From Ornithinimicrobium cavernae (GTDB lineage Bacteria; Actinomycetota; Actinomycetes; Actinomycetales; Dermatophilaceae), in assembly GCF_003121625.1 (NCBI RefSeq), contig NZ_QDDJ01000002.1:1-64000 (forward strand): a stretch of 64,000 nucleotides of DNA. Direction: 5' to 3'. Positions 38,551 to 47,894 of this stretch are shown piece after piece. The notes below the pieces were generated by a model. The model searched no databases and was not told where the DNA came from. It saw only the letters and a program-made list of their open reading frames with translations. Each line of letters starts with the position of its first letter. Position 1 is the stretch's first letter. The position numbers and the translations under genes were made by a program.

Positions 38551-39372
38551 ATGGCTGAGGAGGCGGCGGTGCGCCGGTGGCGGGACCGGCCGGCGGTGCC
38601 CTGGAAGAACGGCGGTGGCGTCACGCGCGAGCTGCGGGCCCACCCGCCGGGTTCGGGCGCGGAGGACTTCGACTGGCGGGTCAGCATCGCTGACGTGGAC
38701 CGGGCCGGAACGTTCTCCACGTTCCCGGGCGTGGACCGGGCGATCACCCTGCTCGAGGGCAGCGTCATGGTCCTTCGGTCCGAGGACTGGCAGGAGGAGC
38801 TCAGGCCTCTGCAACCCTTCCGCTTCAGCGGTGACGCACCGGTGACGTGCGCCCTGCCCGCCGGGCCGACCCGGGACCTCAACGTGATGACCAGGAGAGG
38901 ACACGCCGAGGCCGAGGTGCTGGTCCACCGGGCGGCTGCGCCGGTTCCGGTCGGAGAGGCCGCGGGGCGCCGGCTTGTTGTGGCGCTCGAGGACGACCTT
39001 GCCGTGGGCGCTCTCTCGGGGTTGTCCTGGACCCTGCACCGCTATGACGTCCTGGAGGCCTCCGGTGCGGTCACGGCCGGCCCCGGGGTCTTCGTGGTCG
39101 TCCGGATCGTGGAACTACCGCAGGACCAGGCCGAGCCAGGAGGGCAGCACCACCGCGAGCACGACGAAGGGCATCCGGGACCTCCACGACGCGGGATAGA
39201 CCACGCCGGTGAGGTAGTACTCGATGAAGCCACTGGCCGGCAGCCGGGCCCAGCCGCCGCGGACCCGGCCCCAGTTCTCCAGGTCGGTCAGGGGACAGGG
39301 GAGGGGGCGCACCTGGCCGGCCATGCCCCATACGAGGGCCGGCAGGTGCAGCCACAGGACCCACGGCTGTAG
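38551..39372 (+). CDS. HutD/Ves family protein
   Basis: Predicted 273 residues, of which only the first 190 or so are the cupin-like HutD domain: VPWKNGGGVTREL, DFDWRVSIADVDRAGTFSTFPG, DRAITLLEGSVMVL and a final RYDVLEASG. Family proteins of about 190 residues are linked to histidine utilisation in some bacteria, with unclear biochemical role. The reading frame runs on for about 85 codons into the antisense of the convergent DUF2784 gene, so the end looks like a lost stop. Start ATG 38551 is 6 nt after CAGAGT, a possible leaderless -10. Confidence 0.8.
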   Translation: MAEEAAVRRWRDRPAVPWKNGGGVTRELRAHPPGSGAEDFDWRVSIADVDRAGTFSTFPGVDRAITLLEGSVMVLRSEDWQEELRPLQPFRFSGDAPVTCALPAGPTRDLNVMTRRGHAEAEVLVHRAAAPVPVGEAAGRRLVVALEDDLAVGALSGLSWTLHRYDVLEASGAVTAGPGVFVVVRIVELPQDQAEPGGQHHREHDEGHPGPPRRGIDHAGEVVLDEATGRQPGPAAADPAPVLQVGQGTGEGAHLAGHAPYEGRQVQPQDPRL

Positions 39373-39498
39373 CCAGGCGAGGTAGCCACCGAGCACGACG
39401 AGGACGACGAAGGCCAGGTGGGCGAGCCCCGCACCGACCGCGACGGCCTGGTAGGGCAGCGCCGTGGAGCGAGCCGGGGTGCGGGTGGCGGTCACCAC
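39115..39498 (-). CDS. DUF2784 family membrane protein
   Basis: Predicted 127 residues with about four hydrophobic segments. The DUF2784 signature is present: GLAHLAFVVLVVLGGYLAW near the start, LTDLENWGR and FIEYYLTGVVYP later. Function unknown. It overlaps the HutD-type frame on the other strand by 258 bp. Confidence 0.82.
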   Translation of the reverse strand: MVTATRTPARSTALPYQAVAVGAGLAHLAFVVLVVLGGYLAWLQPWVLWLHLPALVWGMAGQVRPLPCPLTDLENWGRVRGGWARLPASGFIEYYLTGVVYPASWRSRMPFVVLAVVLPSWLGLVLR

Positions 39499-39579
39499 CT
39501 CAGCCTAGTGACGGCGTGACCGACGCACTGGCCGGTTTCGGCCCGGGGTGCCCGGTCCCGCATGATGGGCGGTGTGATC

Positions 39580-40548
39580 ATGTCGATCCCCAGCCCGGAC
39601 ATCAGCCAGTTCGACCTCGGTCCGCTGACCATCCGCTTCTACGCGCTGTGCCTGCTGGCCGGCATGATCCTGGCCTGGTGGCTGGGACGGAAGAGGTGGG
39701 TCGCGCGCGGAGGCCTGGCCGACACCTTCGAGTCCATCGCGATCGTCGCGATCCCCTCCGGCATCGTCGGTGCCCGTATCTACCACGTGGCCACGCACTG
39801 GGAGGACTACTTCGGCGAGGGCAGGGACCCGGTCAGCGCGCTGTACATCTGGGAGGGTGGCATCGCCATCTTCGGTGCGGTGCTCGGTGGTGCCCTCGGC
39901 GCGGCCTTCGTGGCCTGGCGGAAGGGCGCTCGACTGACCGCCTTCGCGGACAGCCTCGCCCCCGGCCTGATCCTGGCGCAGGCAGTCGGCCGTCTGGGCA
40001 ACTGGTTCAACCAGGAGCTGTTCGGGGGGCCCGACGACGGGCCCCTGGGGCTGGAGATCGACCGCGACCACCGCCCCGCCGAGCACCGCGACGTGGAGAC
40101 CTTCCAGCCGACGTTCCTCTACGAGCTCACCTGGAACGCCCTGGGTGGCCTGCTCCTGCTGTGGATCGACCGCAGGTTCCGGCTGGGCTGGGGCAAGCTG
40201 ATCGCGCTCTACATGGTGGTCTACGGCACCGGCCGGTTCTGGATCGAGGGGATCCGCACGGACTTCAGCTACATGGTCGGCCCGCTGCGGACCAACCAGG
40301 TCACCGCTGTGGCCTTCATCATCGCCGGCCTGCTGCTGTTCGCGATCGCCCACACCCTGCGCAAGGGTCGGGAGCCGTGGGTCGAGCGGGCCGGCGCCGG
40401 GGGACCGGACCACGTGCCGTCGGACGACGAGCGCTCGGCGGTGCAACCGGACGGTGACCACGCCGACGTCGCGTCCCCCACCAGCGACGACGCTCCGCCG
40501 GACGGGCCCTCGCCCACCCGGGACTCCGACGGGAGCCCCACGTCCTGA
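39580..40548 (+). CDS. lgt: Prolipoprotein diacylglyceryl transferase
   Basis: Predicted 322 residues. It transfers diacylglycerol from phosphatidylglycerol to the lipobox Cys of prolipoproteins (for instance the serpin, cyclophilin and lipoprotein in this window). Core Lgt features: [30 protein letters not shown], and the signature [13 protein letters not shown]. Seven membrane segments are expected. The last 60 residues are an acidic Pro/Ser/Asp tail. ATG 39580 was chosen from the usual family N-terminus; GTG 39574 and ATG 39562 are in-frame alternatives. Confidence 0.95.
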   Translation: MSIPSPDISQFDLGPLTIRFYALCLLAGMILAWWLGRKRWVARGGLADTFESIAIVAIPSGIVGARIYHVATHWEDYFGEGRDPVSALYIWEGGIAIFGAVLGGALGAAFVAWRKGARLTAFADSLAPGLILAQAVGRLGNWFNQELFGGPDDGPLGLEIDRDHRPAEHRDVETFQPTFLYELTWNALGGLLLLWIDRRFRLGWGKLIALYMVVYGTGRFWIEGIRTDFSYMVGPLRTNQVTAVAFIIAGLLLFAIAHTLRKGREPWVERAGAGGPDHVPSDDERSAVQPDGDHADVASPTSDDAPPDGPSPTRDSDGSPTS

Positions 40549-40552
40549 CCGC

Positions 40553-41170
40553 TCAACCGCCGCGCTGCGGCCCGGCCCGGAGCCCGAGACGGCCCAGCTC
40601 GAGGTCGGCCAGGGCACGGACGGTGTCGGCGTCACCGGTCCGCCACCCGGCCAGCGGGTCCTGCGCCACGCGGGCGAGCCGCCGAGGGGACTGGTGGACC
40701 AGGGCGCGCAGCGCCAGCAGTTCCAGGGCATGCGTCCCCTGCCGCAGCCGTCCCAGCTCACTCGCACGGCGGGCCCACGCATACCGCAGCAGCACATAGG
40801 CACCCGCCACGACGAGGATGGGCACCGCTGCCACGAAGACCGACAGCAGCCAGGCGACGCGCGTCACCGCACTGTCCAGGGCGTCACCGGCCGAGATCAG
40901 CGAGCCACCCGCGTCCGCCGCTCCGGTGAACGGCCCGGTCAGCCGGTCGCCGACCAGTGGCACCTCACCGACCTGACCGGCGACCTCGGACATCCGGCGC
41001 TGCACCGTCGTCCCGGAGGCACGGAGCGGATCCGCCGGCGCGGCCAGCAGCCGGACCAGGTCGAAGGTCCAGCGTGCGATGAGCAGCCAGAGCAGGACCC
41101 AGGCCAGGGCGAGGAGGTCGCCCACGACCTGCCGCGTGCGTCGGGCCGGGGTCTCGGCATACCAGTGCAT
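40553..41170 (-). CDS. Hypothetical membrane protein
   Basis: Predicted 205 residues. Two clear hydrophobic helices ([18 protein letters not shown] near residue 15 and [22 protein letters not shown] in the middle) flank an extracytoplasmic segment; the last 60 residues are a soluble Arg/Leu-rich tail. I recognise no family motif. ATG 41170 was chosen because TACGGT on this strand ends 7 nt upstream. It diverges from xerD with 12 bp between start codons. Confidence 0.7.
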   Translation of the reverse strand: MHWYAETPARRTRQVVGDLLALAWVLLWLLIARWTFDLVRLLAAPADPLRASGTTVQRRMSEVAGQVGEVPLVGDRLTGPFTGAADAGGSLISAGDALDSAVTRVAWLLSVFVAAVPILVVAGAYVLLRYAWARRASELGRLRQGTHALELLALRALVHQSPRRLARVAQDPLAGWRTGDADTVRALADLELGRLGLRAGPQRGG

Positions 41171-41183
41171 GACAATGACCGTA
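41171..41183. promoter_or_regulatory. Overlapping divergent leaderless promoters
   Basis: On the plus strand GACAAT (41171-41176) ends 6 nt before the xerD ATG at 41183. On the minus strand TACGGT (41183 to 41178) ends 7 nt before the ATG at 41170. Each -10 box borders the other gene's start codon, so the two transcription starts would face away with only 12 bp between the codons. Confidence 0.5.
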
Positions 41184-42175
41184 TGCCGACGGCCACCCCC
41201 GCACCCCGCGACGCGCTGTCCCGTGCGGTGCGCGGCTGGCTGGACCACCTGCGCGTCGAGCGCGGCGCCTCCGAGCACACGCTCCGGGCCTACGAGCGGG
41301 ACCTGCGCCGCTACCAGGAGTTCCTGCGGCGTCGGGGGATCGGTTCACCGTCGGAGGTCGGGGAGGGCGTCGTCACGGACTTTCTGGCTCACCTGCGCAC
41401 GGGCAGCGAGGACTACCGCCCGCTGGCCGCGTCCTCGGCGGCCCGGGCCCTCGTCGCTGTCCGCGGGTTCCACAAGTTCCTCGCCGCCGAGGGCGACGTC
41501 GTCGAGGACCCGGCCCAGCTCGTCGCACCTCCGACCCCCGCGCGCCGGTTGCCGAAGGCGATCAGCATCGACGCGGTCGAGCGCCTCCTGGAGGCGGCCT
41601 CGGTGGGCGACACCCCCGCGAGCCTCCGCGACCGCGCGCTCCTCGAGGTGCTCTACGGCTCGGGTGCCCGGGTCAGTGAGGCCATCGGACTCGATCTCGA
41701 CGATGTCGACCTGGGGCGCGGCGACGCGACCCAGGGCACTGGGGCCGAGGGCACGGTGACCGAGGATGCGGTCGTCCGGCTCCTCGGCAAGGGCAGCAAG
41801 GAGCGCATCGTGCCGCTGGGGAGCTATGCCACGGATGCCGTCGAGGCGTGGCTCGTCCGGGGCCGTCCCGCCCTCGCCACCAGGGGGAGGGGGACTCCTG
41901 CCGTCTTCCTCAACCAGCGCGGCGGGCGACTGTCCAGGCAGAGCGCGTGGAACGTCATACAGCGGGCCGCGGAGCGCGCGGACCTGTCCGGGCACCTGAG
42001 CCCGCACACACTGCGGCACTCGTTCGCCACCCACCTGCTGGACGGGGGCGCGGACGTCCGGGTCGTCCAGGAACTGCTGGGGCACGCGTCGGTGGCGACC
42101 ACCCAGATCTACACGCTGGTCACTGCCCGGCACCTGCGTGAGGTCTATGCCCAGGCGCACCCGCGAGCCCGTTGA
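41183..42175 (+). CDS. xerD: Tyrosine recombinase XerD
   Basis: Predicted 330 residues. N-terminal SAM-like core-binding domain, then the catalytic domain with Arg in GSGARVSE, Lys in [37 protein letters not shown] and the nucleophile Tyr310. It resolves chromosome dimers at dif with XerC. The context (xerD then parA, scpA, scpB) is the standard actinobacterial XerD locus, so it is unlikely to be a phage integrase. A short variable insert ([15 protein letters not shown]) sits in the catalytic domain. Confidence 0.93.
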   Translation: MPTATPAPRDALSRAVRGWLDHLRVERGASEHTLRAYERDLRRYQEFLRRRGIGSPSEVGEGVVTDFLAHLRTGSEDYRPLAASSAARALVAVRGFHKFLAAEGDVVEDPAQLVAPPTPARRLPKAISIDAVERLLEAASVGDTPASLRDRALLEVLYGSGARVSEAIGLDLDDVDLGRGDATQGTGAEGTVTEDAVVRLLGKGSKERIVPLGSYATDAVEAWLVRGRPALATRGRGTPAVFLNQRGGRLSRQSAWNVIQRAAERADLSGHLSPHTLRHSFATHLLDGGADVRVVQELLGHASVATTQIYTLVTARHLREVYAQAHPRAR

Positions 42176-42258
42176 GGCGACGCCCGTTGGTGACCGGGCG
42201 CGTGTCCGGTTAGGGTCGGAGCGATCGGCGAGACGCCGACCACGGACCAGAGGGCGGA

Positions 42259-43194
42259 GTGAGCGTGACATCCGAGGCGACGAGGCAGGACGCGGCGACC
42301 GGCAGCAGCGCGACCCACGACCGGCTGCCCGGCACCGAGACCGCCGGGAGCGGGCAGATCGGGCCCACCGGCCGGCCGCTGCCGGACTTCGCCACCCCAC
42401 CGCCGCTGGACCGGCACGGTCCGGCACGGGTGATCGCCATGTGCAACCAGAAGGGTGGCGTCGGCAAGACCACGACGACCATCAACCTGGGCGCGGCGCT
42501 GGCCGAGTACGGTCGGAAGGTCCTGCTCGTCGACTTCGACCCCCAGGGGGCGCTGTCGGTGGGCCTCGGGATCCCCACGCACCAGCTCGACGTCACGATC
42601 TACAACCTGCTGGTCGAGCGGGGACACGACCTCAGGGACGTGATCCAGAAGACGCGCGTCGAGAACCTTGACGTGGTGCCGGCCAACATCGACCTGTCCG
42701 CCGCAGAGGTGCAGCTGGTCGGTGAGGTCGCCCGGGAGCAGATCCTGGCCCGCGTGCTGCGGCCGGTGCTGGACGACTACGACGTCGTGCTCATCGACTG
42801 CCAGCCCTCGCTCGGCCTGCTGACCGTCAACGCGCTCACGGCGGCGCACGGCGTGGTCATTCCCCTGGAGTGCGAGTTCTTCGCGATGCGCGGTGTCGCC
42901 CTGCTCATCGAGACCATCGACAAGATCACGGACCGGCTCAACCCGGCCCTGTCCCTCGACGGGATCCTGGCAACCATGTTCGACGGACGGACCCTGCACT
43001 CCAGGGAGGTCGTCCGCAGTGTGGTGGACCACTTCCAGGACAAGGTCTTCCACACCGTCATCAGCCGGACCATCAAGTTCCCGGACGCCACCCTCGCGGC
43101 CGAGCCGATCACCTCCTACGCCAGCACGCACAGCGGCGCCGAGGCCTACCGGCAGCTGGCCCGCGAGCTGATCTCGCGCGGCGGCGCGCCCTGA
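42259..43194 (+). CDS. ParA/Soj-type ATPase of the scpAB locus
   Basis: Predicted 311 residues. Deviant Walker A QKGGVGKTTTTINLG, Walker B LIDCQPSLG, and switch residues are intact, after an unstructured N-terminus of about 55 residues. This is the orphan ParA that precedes scpA in actinobacteria, not the oriC-linked one; no parB is present. It probably assists chromosome organisation with ScpAB. GTG 42259 is one start; GTG 42265 is an alternative. Confidence 0.9.
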   Translation: MSVTSEATRQDAATGSSATHDRLPGTETAGSGQIGPTGRPLPDFATPPPLDRHGPARVIAMCNQKGGVGKTTTTINLGAALAEYGRKVLLVDFDPQGALSVGLGIPTHQLDVTIYNLLVERGHDLRDVIQKTRVENLDVVPANIDLSAAEVQLVGEVAREQILARVLRPVLDDYDVVLIDCQPSLGLLTVNALTAAHGVVIPLECEFFAMRGVALLIETIDKITDRLNPALSLDGILATMFDGRTLHSREVVRSVVDHFQDKVFHTVISRTIKFPDATLAAEPITSYASTHSGAEAYRQLARELISRGGAP

Positions 43195-43196
43195 CC

Positions 43197-44189
43197 TTGG
43201 ACACCACGCTGGCGCAGCCCGGGAGCGGGCCCGACCAGGCCGGTGACCGGCAGCCTGCCGACCCGACGGTGACGACGGACGCAGCGTCGCCCGCCCCCGC
43301 AGCGTCGCCCGCACCCGACGCCGGCGTCGTGCCCGGTGGTGTGCTCACCCGCCGCGGCCCGGCTCCCTTCGAGGTGCACCTGGACGTGTTCCAGGGCCCG
43401 TTCGAGCTCCTGCTGGGCCTCATCGCCAAGCACAAGCTGGACGTCACCGAGATCGCGCTGGCCAAGATCACCGACGAGTTCGTGGCCCACATCCGGGCCG
43501 CGCAGGAGCGGGAGGACGAGTGGGACCTGTCCCAGGCCTCGGAGTTCCTGCTCATCGCCGCCACCCTGCTGGACCTCAAGGCCGCCCGGCTCCTGCCCAA
43601 CCGGCGCGAGGAGGACGAGGAGGACCTCGAGCTCATCGAGGCCAGGGACCTGCTCTTCGCCCGCCTGCTGCAGTACCGCGCGTTCAAGGAGGTCGCCGCC
43701 GCGTTCTCCGCCCGCATGGAGACGGTCGGCCGGATCTTCCCGCGCGACGTGGCGCTGGAGGACGAGTTCACCCGGCTCCTGCCCGAGCTGGTCATGCACA
43801 TCACCCCCGACCAGCTCGCGATGATCGCGGCCCGCGCGATGACGCCGAAGCCACCGCCGACGGTCGGACTGACCCACCTGCACGCGCCGCAGGTGTCGGT
43901 GCGCGAGCAGGCCGCCCTGGTGGTCGACCGGCTCCGGGCCACCGGCTCCGCGAGCTTCCGGGACCTGGTGGCGGACGCGGACAGCACGCTGGTCATCGTC
44001 GCGCGCTTCCTGGCCCTGCTGGAGCTGTTCCGCGAGTCACTGCTCTCGCTGGAGCAGGAGGACGCCCTGGGGGAGCTGACCGTCCACTGGACGGGCACCG
44101 CCACGGGCTCCGTCGAGGTCAGTGACGAGTTCGACGAGGGCGATGAGGACGACACCGAACCCGTGAGCCAGGAGGTGGCCGATGAGTGA
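43197..44189 (+). CDS. scpA: Segregation and condensation protein A (kleisin)
   Basis: Predicted 330 residues if it begins at TTG 43197, 2 bp after the parA stop; GTG 43269 is an alternative, and the conserved part begins later at FEVHLDVFQGPFELLLGLI. The kleisin N-domain, acidic linker (RREEDEEDLELIEARDLL) and C-terminal winged helix are present. It bridges SMC heads with ScpB. An 8-bp overlap with scpB follows. Confidence 0.9.
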   Translation: MDTTLAQPGSGPDQAGDRQPADPTVTTDAASPAPAASPAPDAGVVPGGVLTRRGPAPFEVHLDVFQGPFELLLGLIAKHKLDVTEIALAKITDEFVAHIRAAQEREDEWDLSQASEFLLIAATLLDLKAARLLPNRREEDEEDLELIEARDLLFARLLQYRAFKEVAAAFSARMETVGRIFPRDVALEDEFTRLLPELVMHITPDQLAMIAARAMTPKPPPTVGLTHLHAPQVSVREQAALVVDRLRATGSASFRDLVADADSTLVIVARFLALLELFRESLLSLEQEDALGELTVHWTGTATGSVEVSDEFDEGDEDDTEPVSQEVADE

Positions 44190-44814
44190 GCCCCAGGACG
44201 AGCCGACCGCGACGGAGGACGGTGCCGTCGAGCAGGTCGCCTTCGACATCAACGACTTCCCCGGTGGCGCCCGCTCGGCCATCGAGGCGGTCCTGATGGT
44301 CATCGACGAGCCGGTCGAGGAGGCGGTGCTCGCCTCCGCCCTGGAGCTGCCGCTCGAGGACGTCATCGCGATCCTGGAGGAGCTCGCCAGCGAGTATGCC
44401 GACAGTCACCGGGGGTTCATGCTGCGCCGCCTGGGTGGTCGCTGGCGGATCTACACCAAGCCGGCCTACGCCCCGGTCGTGGAGAAGTTCCTCATGGGTG
44501 GGCAACAGGCGCGCCTGACCCAGGCGTCCCTGGAGACGCTCGCGGTCATCGCCTACCGCCAGCCGATCTCCCGGTCCCGGGTCAGCGCCGTCCGCGGCGT
44601 CAACGTCGACGGCGTCGTCCGGACCCTGGTGTCCCGCGGTCTCATCGAGGAGGTCGTGCTGGACGGTGAGCCGGGGGTCGCCTCGCTCTACGGCACCACC
44701 GACCTGTTCCTGCAACGCATGGGCCTGGACAGCCTGGACGACCTGCCCCCTCTGGCCCCGTACCTGCCGTCGGCAGACGTGATCGACGAACTCGCCTCGG
44801 AAGGACACGCATGA
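44182..44814 (+). CDS. scpB: Segregation and condensation protein B
   Basis: Predicted 210 residues: two winged-helix domains preceded by an acidic N-terminus. IEAVLMVIDEPV, GFMLRRLGGRWRIYTKP, ETLAVIAYRQPISRS and VRGVNVDGVVRTLVSRGLI are family blocks. It dimerises on ScpA. Overlaps scpA by 8 bp and rluB by 4 bp. Confidence 0.95.
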   Translation: MSEPQDEPTATEDGAVEQVAFDINDFPGGARSAIEAVLMVIDEPVEEAVLASALELPLEDVIAILEELASEYADSHRGFMLRRLGGRWRIYTKPAYAPVVEKFLMGGQQARLTQASLETLAVIAYRQPISRSRVSAVRGVNVDGVVRTLVSRGLIEEVVLDGEPGVASLYGTTDLFLQRMGLDSLDDLPPLAPYLPSADVIDELASEGHA

Positions 44815-45773
44815 ACCCGCCCCAGCAACGAGGTGGCTCCGGTGGGGCCAGAGGTGGCTCCGGTGGAGCCCGAGGTGGCTCCGGTGGAGAGCGCCGAGGT
44901 GGCTCCCCGGGTGGCAAGGGGCGGCACGTGCCCAGGGGACGTTCCGGTCGCCCGGTCGGCCCCGGCGCCGGCCCGGTGCGCAAGATCACGCCCAAGCGGC
45001 CCAAGAGCCCGCCGCCGGTGGACGACTCCGGCGCCGACGTGCACACCCCCGACGGGGTCCGTCTCCAGAAGCTGCTGGCCTCCGCCGGCATCGGGAGCCG
45101 CCGGGCGTGCGAGCTGCTGATCACCCAGGGACGCGTCGAGGTGGACGGCCACATCGTCACCGAGCTCGGGGTGCGCGTCGACCCGGTGAGACAGACCATC
45201 CACGTCGACGGCACCCGGGTCGTGCTCGACGACAGCAGGGTCTACCTGGCGTTCAACAAGCCCCTGGGCGTGGTCTCGACGATGAGCGACGAGCTCGGCC
45301 GACCGTCGATCTCGGACTTCCTCCCACCCCGCAACGAGCGCTTGTTCCACGTCGGACGCCTGGACGCGGACACCGAGGGCCTCCTGCTGCTCACCAACGA
45401 CGGTGAGCTGGCCCACCGGCTGCAGCACCCCGCCTACGAGGTGCCCAAGACCTATATCGCCCGGGTGCCGGGCCCCGTCCCTCGCGAGCTCGGCAAGATC
45501 CTGCGGGCCGGGGTGGAGCTCGAGGACGGCGTGGTCCGGGTCGACTCGTTCAAGCTGATCGACTCCGCCCCGGGCAAGGCGATCGTCGAGCTCATCCTGC
45601 ACGAGGGCAAGAAACACGTGGTGCGCCGGCTCCTGGCCGAGGTGGGGCACCCCGTGGAGGCGCTGTCCCGCGTGCAGGTCGGTCCGATCCTGCTCGGCCA
45701 GCTCCGCCCGGGCCGGACCCGTGCGCTGACCGCCGAGGAGGTCGGTGGGCTCTACCGCGCCGCAGGGCTCTGA
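44811..45773 (+). CDS. rluB: 23S rRNA pseudouridine synthase RluB-like, with Gly/Arg-rich N-terminus
   Basis: Predicted 320 residues. The first 60 are a basic Gly/Ser/Arg-rich extension containing a 7-residue repeat. S4 RNA-binding domain follows (VRLQKLLASAGIGSRRACE), then the RsuA/RluB catalytic domain with the nucleophile Asp in GRLDADTEGLLLLTNDG and the GKKHVVRRLL block. It converts one uridine in large-subunit rRNA. The gene lies between scpB and cmk as in mycobacteria. Confidence 0.93.
   Translation: MNPPQQRGGSGGARGGSGGARGGSGGERRGGSPGGKGRHVPRGRSGRPVGPGAGPVRKITPKRPKSPPPVDDSGADVHTPDGVRLQKLLASAGIGSRRACELLITQGRVEVDGHIVTELGVRVDPVRQTIHVDGTRVVLDDSRVYLAFNKPLGVVSTMSDELGRPSISDFLPPRNERLFHVGRLDADTEGLLLLTNDGELAHRLQHPAYEVPKTYIARVPGPVPRELGKILRAGVELEDGVVRVDSFKLIDSAPGKAIVELILHEGKKHVVRRLLAEVGHPVEALSRVQVGPILLGQLRPGRTRALTAEEVGGLYRAAGL
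44831..44893 (+). repeat. 21-bp tandem repeat in rluB 5' end
   Basis: Three 21-bp units beginning AGGTGGCTCCGGTGG at 44831, 44852 and 44873, plus a partial fourth at 44897. They encode a Gly-Gly-Ser/Arg repeat. Confidence 0.8.
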
Positions 45774-45802
45774 CCGCGGCCGGGCGACGCCCCGGCAGCA
45801 GA

Positions 45803-45808
45803 TAGGCT
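45803..45808 (+). promoter_or_regulatory. -10 box TAGGCT, leaderless cmk
   Basis: TAGGCT ends 6 nt before GTG 45815; no Shine-Dalgarno. Confidence 0.5.
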
Positions 45809-45814
45809 TGTCCG

Positions 45815-46546
45815 GTGCCTGAGAACCCGATCACCATCGCTATCGACGGCCCCAGTGGATCAGGCAAGTCGAGCGTCTCCAAGCAGGTCGCCCGCCGCCT
45901 GGGGCTGACCTACCTCGACACCGGTGCGATGTACCGCGCCCTCACCTGGTGGTGCCTCCAGCAGGGGATCGACCTGACCGACACCCAGGAGGTGGCGGAG
46001 CAGGCACACACCTACCCCCTGGAGATCGGCACCGACCCGGACGCACCGACCGTCCACGTCGGTGGCACGGACGTGGCGGCGGCGATCAGGCAGACCCGTG
46101 TGAGCGAGCAGGTCTCGCACATCGCCACCAACCTGGAGGTGCGGGCCACGATGCGCGACCAGCAGCGCCGGATCATCGCCGAGGCACGCGAGACCGGTGC
46201 CGGGATCGTCGTCGAGGGGCGTGACATCACCACCGTGATCGCCCCGGACGCCGAGCACCGTTTCCTGCTGACCGCCTCGGAGGAGGCTCGCCTGGCCCGC
46301 CGTGCACGGGAGCTGTTCGCCACGGACGACGCGGAGGCCATCAGCGCCACCCACGACCAGATCGTCCGCAGGGACGCCGCGGACTCCACTGTCTCGGCGT
46401 TCTTCGAGCCGGCGCCGGGCGTCGTGGGAATCGACACCTCCGATCTGACGTTTGAACAGTCAGTGGGGGCCGTGCTCGACGCCGTGCGCGCCGCCGCCCC
46501 CACCCGGCGACCTGTCCACACCCCTGACGACGGAGGCAACCGATGA
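45815..46546 (+). CDS. cmk: Cytidylate kinase
   Basis: Predicted 243 residues. It phosphorylates CMP and dCMP. P-loop [18 protein letters not shown] site [14 protein letters not shown], and the [15 protein letters not shown] block are intact; LID arginines lie in ARRARELF. The family length is normal. The stop overlaps the sulfurtransferase ATG. Confidence 0.95.
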   Translation: MPENPITIAIDGPSGSGKSSVSKQVARRLGLTYLDTGAMYRALTWWCLQQGIDLTDTQEVAEQAHTYPLEIGTDPDAPTVHVGGTDVAAAIRQTRVSEQVSHIATNLEVRATMRDQQRRIIAEARETGAGIVVEGRDITTVIAPDAEHRFLLTASEEARLARRARELFATDDAEAISATHDQIVRRDAADSTVSAFFEPAPGVVGIDTSDLTFEQSVGAVLDAVRAAAPTRRPVHTPDDGGNR

Positions 46547-47412
46547 CCACCCAGACCGACCCGCAGAGCAAGCTGGCGGCATACGCCCACCCCGAGCGGT
46601 TGGTGACCACCGACTGGCTGGCCGAGCACCTGGGTGAGGACAACCTCGTCGTGCTCGAGTCCAACGAGGACGTGCTGCTCTACGACACGGGGCACATCCC
46701 GGGCGCACTCAAGCTCGACTGGCACCTCGACCTCAACGACCAGCTGTCCCGCGACTACGTGGACGGTGAGCAGTTCGCCCGCGTCATGGGCGAGCGCGGC
46801 ATCCGCCGGGACACCACCGTGGTGATCTACGGGGACAAGAGCAACTGGTGGGCCACCTACGCACTCTGGGTCATGACCCTGTTCGGGCACGAGGACGTGC
46901 GGATCCTGGACGGCGGCCGCGCCAAGTGGGTCGCCGAGGGCCGGGAGATGACCACCGACGTCCGTCCGGTGACACCGACCGACTACCCCGTCATCGAGCG
47001 GGACGACACCGCCATCCGTGCCTTCCGGCAGGAGGTGCTGGAGCACCTGGGCAAGCCGATGGTGGACGTGCGGTCGCCGGGCGAGTTCTCCGGCGAGCTG
47101 CTCTCCATGCCCGACTATCCCCAGGAGGGGGCGATGCGCGGCGGGCACATCCCCGGCGCGAGGTCGGTGCCCTGGGGTCGGGCGGCCAACGAGGACGGCA
47201 CATTCCGGACCCGTGAGGAGCTGGAGGCCATCTACCAGCAGGAGCAGGGGCTGGACCCGTCCGACGACGTGGTCGCCTACTGCCGCATCGGTGAGCGCTC
47301 CAGCCACACCTGGTTCGTGCTGACGCACCTGCTCGGCTTCGAGCGCGTGCGCAACTACGACGGCTCGTGGACCGAGTGGGGCAACTCGGTCGGGGCTCCG
47401 GTGGAGCGCTGA
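46543..47412 (+). CDS. Thiosulfate sulfurtransferase, two rhodanese domains
   Basis: Predicted 289 residues. Both rhodanese domains are readable ([14 protein letters not shown] and [12 protein letters not shown]); only the second has the active-site Cys247 in [13 protein letters not shown]. It transfers sulfane sulfur to thiol acceptors. The 4-bp overlap with cmk and the shared base with the sufE-like gene indicate one transcript. It may pass sulfur to the SufE-like protein next to it. Confidence 0.92.
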   Translation: MTTQTDPQSKLAAYAHPERLVTTDWLAEHLGEDNLVVLESNEDVLLYDTGHIPGALKLDWHLDLNDQLSRDYVDGEQFARVMGERGIRRDTTVVIYGDKSNWWATYALWVMTLFGHEDVRILDGGRAKWVAEGREMTTDVRPVTPTDYPVIERDDTAIRAFRQEVLEHLGKPMVDVRSPGEFSGELLSMPDYPQEGAMRGGHIPGARSVPWGRAANEDGTFRTREELEAIYQQEQGLDPSDDVVAYCRIGERSSHTWFVLTHLLGFERVRNYDGSWTEWGNSVGAPVER

Positions 47413-47894
47413 TGGCGGGGCAGTTCACCGCATCCGCTCGCACCGACGACCTGCCGGAGGCGATGGCCGAGCTCGCGGCCGAGTTCCACGCGCTGCAGGC
47501 GAAGGAGCGGTTGCAGCTGTTGCTCGAGCTGGCGAACGACCTGCCGGACCTGCCGGAGCGGTATGCCGGTCGCCTCGAGCAGATGGAGAAGGTCGACGAG
47601 TGCCAGTCACCCGTCTTCCTCGCCGTGGAGGTCGACGCGGACGCCGCGCGCACGGTCCACATCTTCCTGTCTGCGCCGCCGGAGGCGCCGACCACCCGGG
47701 GCTTCGCCGGTATCCTGCACGAGAGCCTGGACGGGCTGGGTGCGGACGACGTGCTCGCCGTGCCTGAGGAGGCGCCCTACCGGTTCGGCCTCTCCGAGGC
47801 CGTGTCGCCCCTGCGGATGCGCGGCATGGTGGGCATGCTGGGGCGCATCAAGCGTCAGGTGCGGGCCCGCACCACCATCGACGAGAGGCAGTGA
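47412..47894 (+). CDS. SufE family sulfur acceptor protein
   Basis: Predicted 160 residues. The SufE signature [13 protein letters not shown] holds the acceptor Cys64; [10 protein letters not shown] and [14 protein letters not shown] are typical. It stimulates cysteine desulfurases or accepts persulfide sulfur. Pairing with the rhodanese gene suggests a persulfide relay. The stop overlaps der. Confidence 0.92.
   Translation: MAGQFTASARTDDLPEAMAELAAEFHALQAKERLQLLLELANDLPDLPERYAGRLEQMEKVDECQSPVFLAVEVDADAARTVHIFLSAPPEAPTTRGFAGILHESLDGLGADDVLAVPEEAPYRFGLSEAVSPLRMRGMVGMLGRIKRQVRARTTIDERQ

Noticed and set aside
41183-42175. Phage or integrative-element integrase
   Set aside because: Sequence and neighbours (parA, scpA, scpB) mark it as the housekeeping XerD; no phage genes or attachment repeats are seen.
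42259-43194. ParA as evidence of a chromosome origin or plasmid
   Set aside because: No parB, dnaA, parS-like sites or replication genes are nearby; it is the scpAB-linked orphan ParA.
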